From positions 1 to 21,430 of the forward strand of contig JADIZB010000015.1 in the NCBI GenBank assembly GCA_016705005.1: 21,430 nt of DNA. Direction: 5' to 3'. Positions 18,435 through 21,430 of the stretch are shown here, piece by piece. A model generated the notes under the pieces. It was given only the letters and a program-made list of their open reading frames with translations, had not been told where the DNA came from and searched no databases. The stretch comes from Bacteroidales bacterium (GTDB lineage Bacteria > Bacteroidota > Bacteroidia > Bacteroidales > Lentimicrobiaceae). A program made the position numbers and the translations under genes. Each line of letters opens with the position of its first letter. The first letter of the stretch is position 1.

Positions 18435-19608
18435 AATTCCCCGAACAGGAAATATTACTGTTTCAGAGGTCTGGCATATTGCAATATCAGCGGCGGTGAT
18501 GGTTCCGTCGCACAGGATGGCCAGTCGTTCAACTACATTTCTCAGTTCCTGATATTTCCGGTCCAGGTTATTTCCTGAAGGGCGGTCAGTGCGGCTTCTT
18601 CAAACATCATCATTGGTTTGCCGCTGGTTTCGCAGATATCTGTGATGAAGTAGTTGGCCAGCAGAGGAATATCTTCTTCCGTTCGTTTAGCGAGGGCACA
18701 TGGATCAGGATAACGCTCAGCCGGTGGTAGAGGTCTTCACGAAAATTCCGTTGTTCAATTTCTTCCTTCAGATTTTTATTGGTAGCGGCAATCACCCGCA
18801 CATCGACCGGTATTTCCTTTTCACCGCCCACCCTCATAATCTTGTTTTCCTGAAGGGCGCGCAGCACCTTGGCCTGGGCAGAGAGACTCATATCACCGAT
18901 TTCATCGAGAAAGAGTGTTCCGCCGCTTGCCTGTTCAAAGTCGCCTTTGCGTTGCTTTATGGCAGAAGTAAATGAGCCTTTTTCGTGTCCAAACAGCACA
19001 CTCTCAATCAGTTCGCCCGGGATGGCAGCGCAATTCACTTCAACAAAGGGGCCTTCGGCCCTGTTGCTCCAGTTCATGAAGCCAGCGGGCAACCAGTTCC
19101 TTTCCGGTGCCGTTGCTTCCTGTGATCAGGACCTGGCATCGGTCGGTGCGACCTTATCAATCATCGTGCGGATCTGCCGGATGGGCTCCGATTCACCCAC
19201 CATTTCATAGGTCTTGCTCACTTTGCGCTTCAGTACCCTCGTTTCTTTAACAGCTGCCTTTTCCATGGCATTCCGGATGGTAATCAAAAGCCGGTTCAGG
19301 TCGAGGGGCTTGGAAATATAGTCGTAGGCTCCCGCTTGATGGCATCCACGGCTGTTTCCAATGTTGCCATGGCCGGAAATCATCACCACAGGGTGTCGTT
19401 CATCAAGAAGCTTATCGAGCACTTCAATCCCATCCATCTGGGGCATCTTAATGTCGCAGAGGATAACATCGTACTTCTCTTTCGATGCCAGTTCCAGGGC
19501 TGTCATCCCATCAGGCGCCTCATCCATCTGATATCCTTCATATTCAAGGATTTCCTTCAGGGTGCTTCGGATGCTTCTTTCGTCGTCGATCACTAGTATT
19601 CGTGACAT
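18416..19608 (-). CDS. Sigma-54-dependent response regulator (REC + AAA+), no Fis HTH, several frameshifts
   Basis: Activates sigma-54 promoters by ATP hydrolysis when phosphorylated. The start ATG at 19608 opens a receiver with Asp8/Asp9, acceptor Asp52 (LCDIKMP), Ser78 and Lys100 (restored numbering). The AAA+ domain has Walker A GSNGTGKE, a GAFTGA-type loop reading GSFTSA, Walker B GGTLFLDEIGDM, and FREDLYHRLSVI. The restored end has TGNIRELRNVVERLAIL and stops shortly after, at about 18409-18418 depending on frame, against the convergent kinase gene. This gives about 390 residues with no Fis-type helix-turn-helix, as in many Bacteroidetes members. Indels are inferred near 19337 and 19362 (restoring GHGNIETAVDAIKRGAYD), 19128, 19077, 18683 and 18556. 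The convergent kinase could be a partner, but this is not shown. Confidence 0.85.
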
Positions 19609-19630
19609 TTTTTTGGGTTTATGAGTTGTG

Positions 19631-19650
19631 CCCTTCGACTTCGCTCAGGG
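19631..19650. repeat. REP-like short motif
   Basis: CCCTTCGACTTCGCTCAGGG has CCCT/AGGG ends and an imperfect internal stem. Similar motifs recur between genes in many environmental bacterial genomes, from general recollection. Only one copy is in this window. Confidence 0.35.
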
Positions 19651-19672
19651 TAACAAGATGTGAGTTAACTAC

Positions 19673-19714
19673 AACAGATAACAGATAACAGTTAACAGTT
19701 AACAGATAACAGTT
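19673..19714. repeat. Heptamer tandem repeat, six copies
   Basis: Six consecutive 7-bp units, each AACAGAT or AACAGTT, with a perfect period. The order is AT, AT, TT, TT, AT, TT in the last two bases. Confidence 0.9.
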
Positions 19715-19763
19715 AGCAGAAAGGGTAAGCAGAACTGCAGTAAGAGCAGGCAATCATCGGTTT

Positions 19764-19777
19764 ATAACTAATAACTA
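19764..19777. repeat. Heptamer tandem repeat, two copies
   Basis: Two perfect copies of ATAACTA. Short, but the same period as the tracts on either side. Confidence 0.6.
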
Positions 19778-19800
19778 ACAATTGGCAGAAAGCGGTATGC

Positions 19801-19841
19801 AAATCTAAAACCGTAAATCTAAAATCGTAAACCGTAAACCC
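19801..19841. repeat. Heptamer tandem repeat, about six copies
   Basis: Units AAATCTA, AAACCGT, AAATCTA, AAATCGT, AAACCGT and a partial AAACCC follow each other with a perfect period of 7. The unit differs from that at 19673 but the period is the same. Confidence 0.85.
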
Positions 19842-19958
19842 GCCATGGCGGTCAGGCCGTAAATTCTTTCCACTTTGTCATCTGGTCCCAAAGCTATGCG
19901 GGATCGAAGGGCTCTTCTTGCGCTTCTGGGGAAGCGTCATTCTTCATTCGTACTTCGC

Positions 19959-21213
19959 TTATCCTTTATAAAACAGCCATTTCCACATCTCGCCCCAGCT
20001 TACTTTCTTTCCGTACATCAGGATTCCGGTCCTGTATACCCTGCCGGCAAGCCAGACTGCTCCGATGAATGATACAGTGAGTATTGCCATTGAAAGTGCC
20101 AGCTCCCAGGGTGCAACACCAAACGGAAGCCTTACCATCATGATGATGGGGGAGGTGAATGGAATCATCGAAAACCAGAAAGCGATCGGGCCTTCGGGAT
20201 TGTTGATGCAAACTGAGCCATCACAATCGATAAGATCAGCGGTATCGTCACGGGCATCATAAATTGCTGGGTGTCGGTTTCATTGTCAACCGCTGCGCCA
20301 ATGGCGGCAAACATAGCTCCGTAAAGCAGATAACCTCCAAGGAAGTAAAATATGAACGAAAGCGCAATCGCAAGGAAGTTCAGCTTCTGGAAGCCTCCGA
20401 GAATGGCATTCATCTTTCCGGAATCCTCTTTTCAGGAGCAGCGGCTGCTGCATTATCGCCGACCGGGATACGGGTACCGGGTTGAACATTTCGGTGTTAT
20501 CTGTTTTATCAAGCTTATCCGGAACAATAGTCTTGAAAACAGTGACAATGGCCAGCGTCAGCACTACCCAGAGCATAAACTGGGTAAGTCCCACCAGGCA
20601 ATGCCCGACAATCTTTCCCATCATCAACTGGAAGGGTTTTACTGATGATACAATGACTTCAACAATACGGCTAGTCTTTTCCTCAATCACACCGCGCATC
20701 ACCTGTGCACCAAACAGAAAGATAAAGAAATAGATCAGGATGCTCTGCAAACATACCGACACCCATACTGACCTCGGTAAAGCTTTCCTCTTCCTTGCCC
20801 TCTTCTCCCATTTGTATCGCGGTCAGGGTTATGTTTGTCTTGATGTTTTTCAGAATTTCTTCGCTGATCAGTGCTTCTTTCGAGAGAGAATCGTTACCGA
20901 TGGATTTGTATTCCGGGTTCACTTTCCTGATTTCTTTCAGGATTTCAGCCCCGAGTTTCTGGCTTTCGACCTCTTTGGCCATCACATTCCTGATGTACCC
21001 CTTCAGGTCGATGCTGGCCTGTTTTTCACTGTAAATCACAGCCGACGAAGGAACACTTGCAGTAGGCCGGGGTATGTAGAGTAAAGCATACCCTTTTTTG
21101 ACAGACATGTTGGTTTTGGCTGTTTCCAGATCATCGTAAACATAGTCGAAGTGAAAACGATCAGAGTTTTCGAATTTATTGATAAACCAACCGGTTTCGT
21201 CAAGGATATCGAT
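19959..21213 (-). CDS. ABC-2 type transporter permease (NatB-like), N-terminus missing, frameshifts
   Basis: Membrane subunit of an ABC exporter. The soluble extracytoplasmic part begins at once with IDILDETGWF and continues through KKGYALLYIPR and a long helical region. The conserved membrane core then follows: LIYFFIFLFGAQVMRG, VIEEKTSRIVEVI, MGKIVG, LGGYLLYGAMFAAIGA and MIPFTSPIIMM. The natural end is GEMWKWLFYKG then TAA. Family members start with a cytoplasmic segment and a first membrane helix of about 50 residues. These are absent, and the frame is instead joined to the ATPase. Indels are inferred near 20744 (extra A; gives MFAGILIYFF), 20425 (extra base; gives KRDSGKMNAILGG) and 20207 (missing base; gives FAINNPEG). 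The substrate is unknown; members are often annotated as Na+ or drug exporters. Confidence 0.82.
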
Positions 21214-21430
21214 CTTTTTGGTTTGCTCATGAAGCAGTTCAAATTCAGCGGGGATCATGCTGAGAGAGCTGGTGAAGTCGTTGTATTCAAGCCGAAAAGT
21301 GTTTGTCTTGTAGGTGTTCTTAATGTCCCTGACTTTTCCTTCCAGGATTTTTTTGTGTGAATTGTCTGATCAGGGCTATGTTGTCGCACAACTCTTCGAC
21401 CGATCCCATGTTGTGGGTCGAGAAAATGAT
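21214..21430 (-). CDS. ABC transporter ATP-binding protein, C-terminal fragment cut by window edge
   Basis: Reading from the right edge, the minus strand gives IIFSTHNMGSVEELCDNIAL, which is the H-loop (switch His in STHNM) and following segment of NatA-type ATPases. It continues as KKILEGKVRDIKNTYKTNTF and FELLHEQTKK, the start of the C-terminal DUF4162-like extension. One extra A near 21373 shifts the frame (restored ALIDNSHKKILEG). The Walker motifs and signature lie beyond the window. The last roughly 60 residues expected in this family are absent: after about EQTKK the chain runs straight into the permease. It would pair with that permease as one exporter. Confidence 0.8.

Larger units (their letters stand above)
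19609..19958. other. Non-coding gap with short repeats, upstream of the response regulator
   Basis: About 350 bp without a credible gene between the response regulator start and the permease stop. It holds a 20-bp REP-like motif, three period-7 repeat tracts and the perfect palindrome CCGCCATGGCGG at 19840-19851. It should contain the response regulator promoter, but no clear TAnnTTTG box was identified. Confidence 0.6.

Noticed and set aside
19673..19841. CRISPR array
   Set aside because: The repeats are 7 bp with no spacers and there are no cas genes; they are simple tandem repeats.
19875..20072. Plus-strand ORFs over the permease end and the gap
   Set aside because: They are antisense to the permease, whose conserved end (GEMWKWLFYKG) is clear; no domain or start signal supports them.

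Overview
The window looks like a piece of a Bacteroidetes (probably Bacteroidales-like) chromosome carrying the right end of an integrated tailed phage. Host evidence: the tmRNA tag reads GNDYNYALAA, of the Bacteroidetes type; the tmRNA promoter has a good TAnnTTTG box; the sensor kinase has Reg_prop propellers and a Y_Y_Y domain; the sigma-54 response regulator is the short form without a Fis helix-turn-helix; and the ABC permease belongs to a family common in Bacteroidetes.

Left part (1-13087, all plus strand): late genes of a siphovirus-like prophage, tightly packed. In order: a roughly 1430-residue tape measure protein (split by two compensating indels), a 601-residue tail/baseplate candidate, a lysis block linked by ATGA overlaps (one-pass membrane coiled-coil protein, Amidase_2 endolysin, and a lipoprotein with a C-terminal membrane segment that fits a unimolecular spanin), a 420-residue structural candidate, a small fibre-like protein, two tail fibres (the second frameshifted, with YadA-like repeats), and a 180-residue unknown.

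Middle (13090-14866): a tyrosine recombinase on the minus strand converges on the late genes, with 2 bp between the stops. Its N-terminus continues upstream through an A-run indel. Then come two inverted repeats and ssrA (tmRNA, minus strand), whose 3' end faces the integrase. This is the classic layout of a phage integrated at the 3' end of ssrA, so the host/phage boundary is near 14414. The other att site lies outside the window to the left.

Right part (14866-21430): host genes. A hybrid sensor kinase (plus) converges with a sigma-54 response regulator (minus). An approximately 350-bp gap holds three period-7 repeat tracts. Then come a NatB-like ABC-2 permease and the C-terminal end of its ATPase (both minus). 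This part carries about 24 single-base indels in 6.6 kb, against 4 in the 14.4 kb to the left. In nearly every case the family reading continues cleanly in the new frame, which suggests poor local consensus quality more than true decay. At about 21214 the ATPase runs straight into the middle of the permease, so about 100 or more codons seem to be missing there.

The most interesting items are the candidate u-spanin, the int/ssrA junction with its nested hairpin, the fibre architecture, the ATPase-permease chimera and the heptamer repeat tracts. I see no CRISPR array, transposase, reverse transcriptase or defence system.
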